Assembly: GCA_002633025.1 (NCBI GenBank)
Contig: NMRB01000085.1
Location: 644,125-708,124 of the forward strand
Length of the DNA stretch: 64,000 nucleotides
Direction of reading: 5' to 3'
Source of the DNA: Notospermus geniculatus
Lineage: Eukaryota > Nemertea > Pilidiophora > Heteronemertea > Lineidae
The notes beneath the pieces are model-generated. The model made no database searches and was not told where the DNA came from. It saw nothing but the letters and a program-made list of their open reading frames with translations. Every line of letters starts with the position of its first letter. Position 1 is the first letter of the stretch. This document shows positions 44,851 to 56,659 of the stretch, one piece after another. The position numbers and the translations under genes are program-made.

Positions 44851-46320
44851 TTTAATTATGACTGATATCAACCACATATCAAATGTGTTTGAGGGAACAC
44901 ATCCAGCCCACTGCGATACTCTCTCAGGAGAGATCCCCTTTAAGTCAGACCATTTTACTCTGTTATTAAAACCTAAAATATCTGATATTACTGGATTGTC
45001 CTGTCCAGATATCTGCACCTGCCACTGATTCCGCTAAATTGTAATCACAGTTGGCACAGATGGGTCCAGCTAGAAAAATTTTAGTCTTGATTTTACACCT
45101 TATATTGCCACATACCCATAAAAGGGTGAATTATTGTTTGTAATGACATGATTTGCCTGCAAGATCCAAGATTTGTCGGCAAGTTTATTATTGCCATCTA
45201 AGAACCTGGTTCAGATTTTATATTTTGCCAATACGTGATATGTTTGCACAATGATAAACTGTCTCTTCTGCTGTTTGACTTCCTTGGGTTTATCACCTTT
45301 GAGTAGGACACAACACTCAATTACCTGCACTTATAAATCGAATAGGTTAACTCTTTACTTGCTATGAGGTAATCTACATGTTTTCAGGCAGGACGAAATC
45401 ATAACTTGGTAATCCTAAAGTGCCTTAGATGAGGGTCAGAATTTCAGCAGTCATCTACAAATTCCTGCTTCTCCCAGTTCATGGACAAGTATCCCAATTA
45501 GGTCTACTTCTCTTTTGGGGTCTGCTTCAGAATGGTATTCTATATGGGATTTCATGAGAAATAACTCATATAAGTCTAAAAATGTTATACTAAGCTGTTG
45601 CATGTATAACCACCGGTAAAGTTTGATGTTCTCTCCAGTCCATCTGCCTCGAAGCAGGTTTTTATTGGCAACATTAACCAAACAAGCATTTAATTCTGGC
45701 CAATATTCTGGTAGCATGCAATCTAGACTAGTGTAATTTAGTGTGAAAATGATGATGTAATACTACATGTAATTGGTTTTGCAAATACATGCAAAATAGT
45801 TACATAATAACACCTAGACTGGCCTACATGTATGTTATATCTTTATCATAATTTTTTGTAGGAAAAATCCTTTTCATCCTGAAAATACCATTCAGTGACA
45901 ATATACTGTTAGAATTTTTGCCTCATCCTTTTATTCTTTTGTTCATCCTTTAATGAGCTTATCATCAAGTGATTTGCTATAAAGAGGAAGATCAGGCATT
46001 TAATTCTAGCTGTTTTGTCAACTGATTTTCACAAAACTGTGTGATGAAGGGCACCAAACAATTGCTTGGTAAGTTTTTACCAATACAACCTAGAGGCAAT
46101 CAACTGTCGATCTGAAATTCCAATATAAGACTAATAAAAAGTGTTCGAATAACAAGAGGAGTGTATACAATTGCAGAACGCAGTATCAATACTGAAGAGA
46201 TGTGCCTATACAAGCTGTAAATTTGACTAGATGGAGATATTGAAATTCCACACTGTTTGGAACATATCCGTCATGTCCGTGATGCATGTTCCATCTACAG
46301 TAAGATACATGTAGATACAC

Positions 46321-46538
46321 TTAAAGGGCCTCTAGAGGCAGCTTGCTACTGGGCTACTAACAGTACTGCCACTACACAACAGGGGGCGCTAGGAACCATA
46401 AACTCATGAATTGTAGATCAATTGTTGACATTGATGAAATATTACTTCAAAATTGATGCCCAAGTTGGATCCTCATGCCACCAATTCTGTGTTATTCAAT
46501 CAATATGCACTAAAAAGCTGCCTCTAGAGGCCCTTTAA
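46321..46538. mobile_element. TTAA-flanked MITE, family B copy 1
   Basis: Perfect 18-bp inverted ends (agggcctctagaggcagc) at 46325 and ending 46534 are flanked by TTAA on both sides. The 210-bp interior is unrelated in most of its length to copy 2. TTAA duplication is known from piggyBac-type elements; the class is inferred. Confidence 0.85.
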
Positions 46539-49500
46539 TATTTAAAGGATGGCCAATCGGTTTTATTGCCAAAGACAACTTCTTTTTTGCACTTCTATAT
46601 GAAAAAAAAGCTGCTGGCAACCTTCAGTCAGATGTCAGACTGATAAAATTGATTTAAACGAAAAAATAACAAATCAGAACTGAAAAAGTGAATAAAATCT
46701 TGGAACAGACCAACATTCTTTGTCAACTAACATCTGTCCAGAACTACCTTGGGATTTGATTATTTCTGGTGGTGCGTGAAATGCAGTGGGAATTCTATGA
46801 CACCTTGAAATCAATCCAACACAGGCAAACAATGGTAAGGACTGAACATGCATGAATGGAAAGATGTAAAAAACTGTGGTCCAAAAGGCCTGCTGGTAAT
46901 ATTTAGGTTTTATTGTTGTTGTACTTCAACATGCATTAACATATCAATCCAAAATGCCAATAACTTGACTGAATGCGTGGGATATTCTGACATTGCATGG
47001 CCTCTTGAAACCATTAAATGTGGTGAATAAGTTGAAAATAATGGATTAAATGGGGAGAATATCATTTCAACATGGTGGGTGTCATTCAACAAAGACCTGG
47101 GATGATCCCTTGATCTGTTTCATGAACTTTTCTAAAGTGCTAGTTCTGGCTCACTGAACTCAAATGATTTGGCATAAGGGCTCTTTGATTCTCTTCAAAA
47201 ACAAAGTACATATATACTGGTTCTCTGACCTGCACATTTTCATGCTGAATGTATTTGCAATGAAAGAAGAAATGTTCTCACTTCCTCCATGGCATGACCT
47301 CTCACAGTGTGAAGAAAGATTACAACAATGATGACATGTAGTGCAGTTTTGGTGAAAAAGCAATGATAATTCTTAATTCTTAAGTCCTTTAACTTCTCAT
47401 CCTTCTGAAACATCTGAACTGATATTCCCTCAAAAGATTCTCAGCTTCTTTCAGCATCCAATGCAATATATCCCAAACATTCCTTTACACCAGTATAATG
47501 CTTCTACAATCAGTGTAGATAGCCACCGAGCTTCAGGTGTACAGGCAGATTCTTTGCCCTCAAACGAGATAACAAGTTCACTCAATTAGCATATCGTGGT
47601 AAACATATGTACCAGAGATACCTAAACTCAGATTCCATGTTTTCAAGCAAAGGATAGTACACAATTCTTGAGTCAGTTCCTTTCAAATTTCATTGTATGA
47701 AAAGACACCTAAATCCTACAAACTCAAATTTCTCTTGACTGCATCAAGACCTGATGATACTGGTGTACAGGGACTGCTTCTCCTGTAGCTTTCATAAAAC
47801 TCACTCAGTCCACAGAATGGAAATCAAATAAAAGCAGTGGCCATTCTTTGGAGACATTTTAAGTCAAAGCATTAGCAGGAAAGGGATCAGTAGGGAGTAA
47901 TTTTTTTCTAGAAAAATCATAATACGTATATCAAGGGGTTTGCTGTTTTTCTTCACCGTTGTTACTTTGGTCCCTTTTAGTATGAGTCAATATCAGAAAT
48001 CAAAAGAGTGTGTGTCAATGAAGGGAAAATAAAGTTCATAAGAGGGTCAGTGGTTGTTGGCAAAGCAAAAACATTTGGTGTATTCGTTTGCCTGGCAATG
48101 AGCATGGTTACATAACTCATGTGGGCAGTTGATTCTCATTTTGTACTCAGTTGAACTTTTTCTCATTTTTCTCACAAACACCAAAATGGATGAAATGTAA
48201 TTGTGCCATGAAGAGTCTTCTTTTACATTCTTGATATACCAGATGGTCAAAATAAACCAGAACTCTTCTGTATACCAGTATTCCTTATGAGTTCCAGCCT
48301 GTATGCACGTACCGGTACTCTGGCTGCCTGGCTAATAGCCTCTTGCTTATAATGTTCAATAACCTACTCTCCAAGTGAATATTCGCATATGAAAAACAAT
48401 ACTCCGGATAATCCAGTCCATGAAAAATGGATCCTGTTTCATATAAGTGGATGAAGGAGTCAGTGCTGGGGCATTTATGCAGTTTTCGAGGAGTTCTCCA
48501 ACATTGAGTTTCAATAATTGTGCTGCTGTAAATGCATGGGTTTCTTTGGCCTAGAAGTTCCATATTTTTGCAGAACATAATCTTCCACTGATTGCAACAC
48601 ATACTTTTATTCAAAATTTTATTAAAAGGTCCATCATACACTCTACAGGGTTTCCCTTCATGGCTATTTTTAGCATATAGGCCCTATACGCCAAGAGGCA
48701 AACATTTGTGCTGAGCCCAGTTCGTTCATGCGAATAAATTGTGCTCTTGATCCTGAAAAATGCCTGTTTTAGCGCTTTACTTCGATAAAAAAGCATTTAA
48801 GAATGCCATGATAAATTAGTGGAGGTCAAAGCTGGTGACGGCTGCGAAGCCTGGATCACCGGTATCACATGCTTGGTGAAATAGGTGAAGCACAAAAATA
48901 TGCTCAATGGAAATCTCAAGGAACATTATTTTGCTCAAGTAGGTTCTAAAAACACAAAAAAACGTGCTCAGTTGTGCAATGCAATGCATATTCTGAGTGC
49001 TTAGTCGAAAACTCTAAAGGAAACCCTGTACACAGAATGTAATAAACTTGGTTATGACTGTATTACAAACCCACTTCCTAATACGTTAACAGCTATATCT
49101 TTCATTATGGCAGTTTTGGTGTTGACTTGACCTGATGCCTTGACCAACATGACTTGTGGGCTAATAGGTCTTCCTGGCTTTGATATAGGAGGTGACCAAT
49201 CAAGTCATTTCGATGGCTCGAGTATGACAAAGCACACAGCAATAACACTTGTGATTGGTCATCTTTTTTTCCACGCATAAGGAACCTCATGCTACGGTTT
49301 CACAGACATGGCAGAGCTTCATAAGTCCCGTTTCTTACTGGCCACCCTTGCCAAATCATGGGGATCTAATTTTAGTATCTTGAAAAAAGGTGGGGAAGAA
49401 GTTCTTGTATGCAAATGTGTTATTGAAAATGAAATGCTTGATAGCCAAATAGGAAAACTCTTAGTTGATGATAAGAGCAACGCTTAGCTCTGATGATAAG

Positions 49501-50082
49501 AGCAACGGTTAGCCCTGAAGGGAGTAAAATACGGACAACCTCAACTTATTACAACACACCATGACTCAAATGTAGTTTCTGCATATGCTCAACATGTCCT
49601 AAAGCAGTTATGTGTCCCTAAATTGAATCTTTAATAGAAAGATAGGATTTATCTGTGCGGAAGGTACCAATCATCATCCTTATGGTTTTGAATATTCTCT
49701 AATGCTGAACGTGACAGAAAGATAATCATGATTGGTAAGCCACAAATCATACAAGATCACGATTCATCACTCCTAAGGTATGGCTTTCGGTTACACCATG
49801 TATTTTCTGTGCCTGTCTTTGGCACCTTTTTTTGCTGGTCAGCAATATTTGGGTACATTTTGCTGCTGCAGGTGGTCAATGTTATAGTCTGAATTTTCAT
49901 GCCTTAAAATTGAATTGGGTCTGATGTTGTCATAAGCAGCTGAAAATCACAATTTTAGTTGTCAACTTGGAGCATTCGGGGGCAGATTTGAGCCTTTGCC
50001 AAAAAATGTTTCAGGATGTCATTTACCTCTAAAGAAGAGTTTGTTTTGTTAATTGGCCACCACATGCATGGATATTGAAGAC

Positions 50083-50207
50083 ATAGGGTCGTATTTTAGA
50101 ACGTTCCTTAACGTTAAGGTCGACCTTAAGTCTATTGTAAAACCATCGAGAACAATAGATTTAAGGTGCACCTTAATGTTAAGGAACGTTCTAAAATACG
50201 GCCCATA
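50083..50207. mobile_element. 119-bp palindromic MITE, family C copy 1
   Basis: A complete fold-back from gggtcgtattttagaa (50086) to its complement (to 50204), with ATA on both sides. It lies 170 bp before exon 2 of the signal-peptide gene. An almost identical unit of the same length is at 59473-59591. Confidence 0.9.
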
Positions 50208-50373
50208 ATAAAATGGCAATCCAAAGGATTGGTATTAAATGTTTGGAGTGTGTTCTTCTTCATGGAATTTTGCATTGTGCAGTTATACTGCTGTTGTCTT
50301 TTTCCCATACTCTCTTTTGTTTCATATCATTAATTGGCTATCAACCCATCAAATTTCATGCTTACTGTTGCAG

Positions 50374-50443
50374 GATGTGAAGAATGACCCAGAATTGCTG
50401 AAGGAGTCGCACAAGCTGCAGTACTATGGCATCAGGATTGGAG
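50374..50443 (+). CDS. Exon 2 of the signal-peptide gene
   Basis: This 70-bp exon has a strong acceptor (cttactgttgcag) and donor (ggag|gtaagc). It enters in phase 0, as exon 1 requires, and leaves in phase 1. It encodes DVKNDPELLKESHKLQYYGI followed by RIG and one base of the next codon. Composition is coding-like (many charged residues, no stop). Joining to exon 1 rests on phase and order across a 6.2-kb intron. Confidence 0.7.
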
Positions 50444-50875
50444 GTAAGCAAAAATTGCATTGACATGTCTCATGAGCAAAGTTTAATGGAAGAATTCTTG
50501 TTTAGGAAGTTATGTAATCAAGACATTGTTGGACATTCTTTTGTCACAAACTTTAGGTAAAAATGACAAAATGTTGGTGGAACAAGGCTGGGTTTTTCTC
50601 GGCATATTGCTATGGTGTATTTTCTGAAAATGGCTGTGGAGTGTAACCGCATGATAACTCCTCACTTTGTTCAACTGCAAAACCCTCATTTGCAAAATGT
50701 TTCTTGCTTGCCTTTTACACTTCTATCTTCTTATTGCCTCTCTCCATTCATTTCTTTCCCACCATTCACTCCACCATCCATTATCCAAATGCACTCTCAC
50801 GAATCACTTTACAATTTCCTTTTCTTTACAATTTCCTTTTCTTCGCTTGCGGTGGTTTGACTTTCACTTCAACAG

Positions 50876-51012
50876 GACGTTTAGAATTTCAAGAAGGTCA
50901 GCATTGCTTCCTCAGGCCCATGCACACTGCTAAAAGTGCTCAACTTGGAAAAATGTTTTTACAAAGAGCCTCATTTGTTTTCAAAGTGAAACTGATCAGG
51001 AAAGACTTACCT
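50876..51012 (+). CDS. Possible exon 3 of the signal-peptide gene
   Basis: After a pyrimidine-rich stretch and the acceptor acttcaacag, two bases complete the Gly codon left by exon 2. The frame then stays open as RLEFQEGQHCFLRPMHTAKS and onward to CCT|gtgagc, 137 bp in all. The phase match is what the model needs. However, the peptide is not recognised, and the frame also runs open through the intron on both sides, so chance is possible. Confidence 0.35.
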
Positions 51013-53224
51013 GTGAGCAATGCTTTATCTTTGTTGTTCTGCTGCTGTTTGATGTTTTCTTCTTTTCGAGCCTCTTTAAGGATAAAACATTTGAGTACTT
51101 AACTCTTTAACCAAAGCCTTTTGATATCGATGGAATATGGCTTGTATTGGACAGTGTTCCTTCTCAATATCAATTGCTTTGATACGCATTGGTGTTTCCT
51201 AAAGACTTCGGCCGTCATCTTCCTTGGTAAGATGCTTTGAATACGTCAGTGAGACTAGAGATAATCTTTCCTGCTTGAGAGCCATTTACAATTTAATTCT
51301 TGTTCTTTGACTGCCACAGTGCTTATTTTTGTTTTTACCATATTTTTGTGCTTGAACTCAGAATCGTTCTACAGTTGAGTTCTTCAGTTCTTTGACCACC
51401 ACAGTGTTTATTGTTGTTTTTTACCATTTTCGAAGTCAACCTCTCCTAAGCTGATAATCAATCTGCTCTATAACAACCCAGAAATCAAAGAACGTAAAGA
51501 AAAAGGAACATCCCATCCCTACTTAGCACACCGGTCATAACCAAAACATCGGTCAATTTCATGGATGACTCCATCACTTCTCGTAATGATTTCCCATTAC
51601 GTGCTTGGCCTATTGCATTCTTGATGATATGGTGGCAAATATAATGTCTTCTTGCCATAAAAAGACACATAAATCTTGACGTGTTTGGACAATAAGCTCC
51701 AGGTTGGTCATAAGGTGTGAACTTTCACAGCAAATGTTGGCATTTCCTTTAATGATGCACTTACCGTGAGAAAATAATGTACTCTGAAAAATATTAATGG
51801 GACATGGTTTGATTTCCATTGGATTTCTTTCCAGAAGGTGATTTTACGACAAATTTGGGTTTGCTTTCCAGATCTTGGCATTTTTGGATACATCTCTGGT
51901 CATATAACCTGATGTGCACTCAGCCTATTTCAGTGTATATACGTTTCTCCAAATTTTATTCATTAAAATGTCACATTGGATGTTTGAGAAAGGCATCGTC
52001 TGTCGCTTAAGAGCAATCCATTCAAAGTATTTGGTGTCCTTGCCTATTTGGAAGCTGTTGTCGACCACAGATTGACACAGCTGATGATCATACCATCGGA
52101 CAGTAACGTAGATGAGCAAAGATTGGTTCAGACGTGTTGAATAAGCTCTAGGATTGGGCTAACTGACACTTACTCTTGATATTCAATTCAGCCAGTCAAT
52201 CACACCTGACAAGAATCCACTAAATCTTGATTAGCGCTGAATTCTATTATTTGAATGTTCTATGTAGTTACATGATGAAGCTATCACTTACATGTAGCTT
52301 TCATTATTCCCAATAAAGTTCAGTTGCATTTTACCCAGTAATCCTACCAGTAGTTCATGCTTGAACTAAGTGGTGATGAGCTAAATCCTATCGAACATTT
52401 CAAGTACCCGGTAGTAGTTAGCCAATTTCTCTTGGTAGTATGCAGAGTTATATTGATGTTTTTCAATTCATGAATACAAGGCTGTGATGCCATTGAGATA
52501 CTGAGAAGCATCCATTCATTTTGCTTACCAATTAGATGGCAAACCATCAGATGGAGGTCTTCCTTTATCTCATCTTAATCCATTCTCAAGAATGATGCAT
52601 GGAACTATAAGGCCATACTCGCTGCTTTTATGATGCAAACAAACCTCCTATTTCTCAGGGCAAGAGAACAATGTAGCGGATGATTAAGTTTGGCTAGTCA
52701 TTTGACATGGGGGAGGTGCAGCCTCTGATCTTGATAGAAGTTAATCTCATTGATGCACGTTATCAATTGTCTGGCTTTGTTATCACACTTACCATCACTG
52801 TAATCAAGTCTTTTTCATTCTTTCATTTCATTAAAAGTGCCCTTTACTTACCTTCTATCCCATGTCGCTGCAGAACCAATTCTTTCTTGTAAGAAAACTG
52901 CTTTGCTTTAAGATATTGGTGTTTTTATTTGTCAGATTTTTTTGACTCTCGCTGAAGTCAAATTCATCATTTTGTACAACAATCATTGCTTTTTCGAAGA
53001 GTGGTAGTTGTGAATAAATTCATTGAGTTTTTGATTCAATTGGATGGCAAAGGAGCTGTTACTGGCCCACTTGGTGCACTTGGTAATTGCAGCTGGACTG
53101 ATCTATGGTCTGCTTTTTGCAAACTTTCCTGAAATTGCATGTAATCATGGTCCATGTTTTCCTCGTGATCTTATGTGTGTAGTTATTGCTGCTACATACA
53201 CATTTTCTCTGACTGCACTGTTGC

Positions 53225-53790
53225 TGAAAGGAACTATTAAGGATGCCGATGGTACCAATTTCACAGACTACGTTGTGGCTGAAAGGAACTCAAGAATATG
53301 AAGATGGTAGCAATTTCATTGACCACGTTGTGGCTGAAAGGAACTCAAGAACATGAAGATGATACCAATTTCATTGACTGTGTTGTTGCTGAAAGCAATT
53401 TCACTGACTACGTTGTTGCTGAAGAAACTCAAGAATATGAAGATGGTACCAATTTCATTGACTGTGTTGTGGCTGAGGTGATACCAATTTCATTGACTGT
53501 GTTGTGGCTGAAAGGAACTCAAGAATATGAAGATGGTACCAATTTCATCAACTGTGATGTGGCTGAAAGGAACTCAAGAAGATGAAGATGGTAGGCCTAC
53601 CGAGATCATTGACTGTGTTGTAGCTGAAAGGAAGTCAAGAATATAAAGATGGTACCAATTGTGTCGAGCTGGAAAGAACTCAAGAATATGAAGATGGTAC
53701 CACATTGAGTGCATTGTTGCTGAACAGCACGAAAAAATATGCGGATGGTGCCTATTTCATTGACTGTATTGTTGCTGAGAGGAACTAGGC
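53225..53790 (+). repeat. 55-bp minisatellite, about nine units
   Basis: Units contain gctgaaaggaactcaagaat, atgaagatggtaccaatt and tcattgactgtgttgt. The period is 55 bp (for example 53281 to 53336), with partial units and diverged copies towards both ends. The period is not a multiple of three, so the repeated peptides seen in short frames are not evidence of a protein. Confidence 0.9.
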
Positions 53791-53911
53791 TTAATATGTA
53801 CGTTGAATGCACCAATTTCAGCTGGTGGTTAGAAGGGTCGATCTCAGTCTTGTCAGTCATATTTCAGACACAAGACAAAAATCTTGAACTGCCAGCTGGT
53901 ACCAAAAGCAT

Positions 53912-54074
53912 TTAAAGGGCCTCTAGAGGCAGCTCGCCATTAGGCTACTATCAGTACCGGTTCTTCGGCCAGGCGGCGCCACTTTAACGTAATAATCACT
54001 GGTACGAGGTATTCAACCTGGGTTTTCCCCGGGGTTTTCCCCTGCCATGCTGGCTGCCTCTAGAGGCCCTTTAA
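53912..54074. mobile_element. TTAA-flanked MITE, family B copy 2
   Basis: It has the same 18-bp inverted ends as copy 1 (53916 and to 54070) with TTAA on both sides. After the left end both copies share a ggctacta-cagtac phrase; the middle differs and is shorter. Confidence 0.85.
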
Positions 54075-55490
54075 GGATCCATGGAACAATGGGATGACTT
54101 CATTTTGGTCATTCTCAAGGAGCTCTTCTTTTGCTCTCTTCCTTACAACTGATTCTCTTCCTTCCGCTTGTCACCTTTGACCTCTGCCGTAATCCATCAG
54201 TGTTTATTGATGTAGGCTCTCTTTTCTTGTTTGATAATCTTCAGTGAAAGATAATTAAAATAATGATAAATCACCTTGTGTGGAGATGTTCTTTCTATCG
54301 GCTTATATAGAGCGTTGATCAATTGCACTCATTGATTGATGATGCAGGTTAATGTTGAGCGTTCAGACCTATTTACGATGGGACTCAGGAAGTCAGTTAT
54401 ATTGTACTGCTAAAATTTAATCGCATTACTCCACTGGATTTCTTTCACAAACTTACTAATGGTTGGAAAAGAAGGAATTCAATATCCTTTCTCTTCACGT
54501 CAAAAGCATTTGTATTTTTCAAAGGCCATTTCAAACAATTTATACCTTTTAGTGTTTTTTGTTGGGAACTCATATAGAAACTCACTCAAAACCTGTTCAG
54601 TCACTTAAATAAGCCTGTATTTTCCACTTGGTGCTGGTAAACTTCCAATCTAGGTGCTGAAAGCAATGAAACAGACCCCACCAGGTAACTAAGTGAACTG
54701 GTTGAAACCTATCACCAATTTCACAAAGTTTTAAAAGCTCCTTCTTATAAAAGCATTTACAGTGATTACTGCATGGTGTTTTAAGCACTCATCAAAGGTC
54801 ACAATGCCCACCTTATAGGCTCAAATTTTCCATTTTATTTTTTGAAAATTTAGATTGAAGGCTTGCAGGTGCTTTGAATGATTCTTCCATGAGTGTCAGC
54901 AATCAAAAAAGATCAATGGGCATTACTGATAAAATCATGCCTCATAAGTTCATTTTCAAGTCATGTGGAACAATAAATATCTTGTTGCTGATGTAAGCCT
55001 ACTCTTTCAAGCATTCATTCACCAACAATCTTCATGTCATCCTTTAAGGAGAATAACATGACAGCAATGGTGATTTACATTTGCCTTTGTCCATTACCAA
55101 CATCACTACAAGCTGCCTGTAAGTTTATTTCACCAGAAAGTCAAACTCAGGAATGATTGTTGCATTGCCCGGATGCTTCTCATTCTCTGGATGCACTTTC
55201 ACTGCAGGAATATGTGGCAGTGATGTATGTGAAATAACTGCTTTGCTTCATTCATGGCACAGTGTTTTGAATTCTCTCATTCACTTGTCAAAAATCATTT
55301 TTGTCTGAACAGCTATTCTTGTCTGCGAGGATGCATGTTGGAATCACCATCAATACCAGTTAATTTGTCAAAACTGTGATGTTGTTGATGCTGCCATGGA
55401 AAAGGAAATGCAACATTGCTTCTGACAGCTAAATAAAAGAAGAAAAAGGCCACCATAACCAGCACACATTCTGCTCAGAAGAAGTTAAGA

Positions 55491-55673
55491 ATAGTAAAAG
55501 TAAAAAATGTCTCCAAATTTTGCAAATTTTCAACCCCGACCGGGTCTTCCTCAGGCACTTTCTAGTAGAGATCCCAGCAGATCCCCTCATTCACTTCTGG
55601 GATCTCTACTAGAAAGTGCCTGAGGAAGGGTCGAAAGTTTGCTAAATTCGGAGACGACTTTTACTTTTACTAT
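55491..55673. mobile_element. 183-bp palindromic MITE
   Basis: Outer ends atagtaaaagtaaaa and ttttacttttactat and an inner perfect stem (cttcctcaggcactttctag and more) fold the unit back on itself. The direct repeat tcagaagaagttaagaa flanks it at 55475-55491 and 55711-55727. Confidence 0.85.
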
Positions 55674-56497
55674 CATTTTGTGTGTCGCTTTTTGTGCTCT
55701 ATGTTGGATATCAGAAGAAGTTAAGAAGATATCCTTCCAAAAGATACAGCAGGATTTCTCAGACTTTGTTTGTTATATTTTTGCAAAAAACCAATGTCCT
55801 CTTGGACAGGACTGGAGTCATTGCCTCCTGCAAGCAACATGCGATAGACAGAATAAATACAGCAGATTTTACTTGTTTGATGAACACAAGACGCCGCATG
55901 GCCCAAGGGTCTAACATATTCTACAGTTCCTTATGCATTCATTAGTGACTGGTTCATATGGTAACTATTGTTACTTATTGTCAACTAATGTCCAGGTGAG
56001 TCAGTTGACTTCGTTTTCACCCTCAGCAAAGGTAGCTTAAACAAAGGAAAGAGCATTCAGGCGAAGGAAATTTACGCGACAAGATAGATTCAATGGCTGG
56101 GAGTGACATCAAGAACATTGCCTTCACTACCCAAGGGGTAAAGAGAACATCCCTGTAAATCTATACTACTTTCTCAGCAAGCCATTGTAGATATCAGTCA
56201 TTGGCCACTTCACCAATGTCATATGATGCTTTTAAAAGGATCCTGTTTACTCATTACTAAAGACGATAGTTTTTCAAAGGGCTTATGATCATGGGTTGAA
56301 ATCGATAGCCCTCTGTCATTAGATCAATGTGTAAAGGGTAAAATATGATTTCGAGGAATTGCTATCCAATCTCAGAGGTAGAATTGAGTCGAAGCAATTA
56401 CTGGAATTTCAAGTTCTCAAGACCAAGTTGGCATGGTGTCCTCGGTCGGGAATAGGCTAAGATCAGAAAGTGAATGACCGGGTATTCTGGTGTTCAG

Positions 56498-56659
56498 CAG
56501 GGCCGTATTTAAAGGGGGGCGAGGGGGCAGTTGCCCCCCTGAGCCAACCAAAAAACGTGATTTTCATGCGGATTTGGGGCAAAAAACCGGCAAAAAGAGG
56601 TCTTCTGCCCCCCCTGAGAGGCTCCTGCCCCCCTGGACCAAAAAGTTAAATACAGCCCT
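56498..56659. mobile_element. Inverted-end MITE (cagggccgtatttaa)
   Basis: The left end cagggccgtatttaa and right end ttaaatacagccctt are inverted with one mismatch. The interior has gggggcag and ctgccccc blocks in both directions. A ttcag word adjoins both ends and may be a target duplication. hAT-like ends are possible. Confidence 0.7.

Larger units (their letters stand above)
44179..50373. other. Intron 1 of the signal-peptide gene
   Basis: This 6.2-kb AT-rich interval contains a microsatellite, two MITEs, a 28-bp tandem duplication near 49463-49518 and one palindromic element. No additional phase-0 exon was convincing. Confidence 0.5.

Noticed and set aside
53044-53585. Apparent repeated acidic peptides (TNFIDCVVAE-like)
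   Set aside because: They come from the 55-bp minisatellite, whose period is not a multiple of three, so the peptide changes frame from unit to unit.
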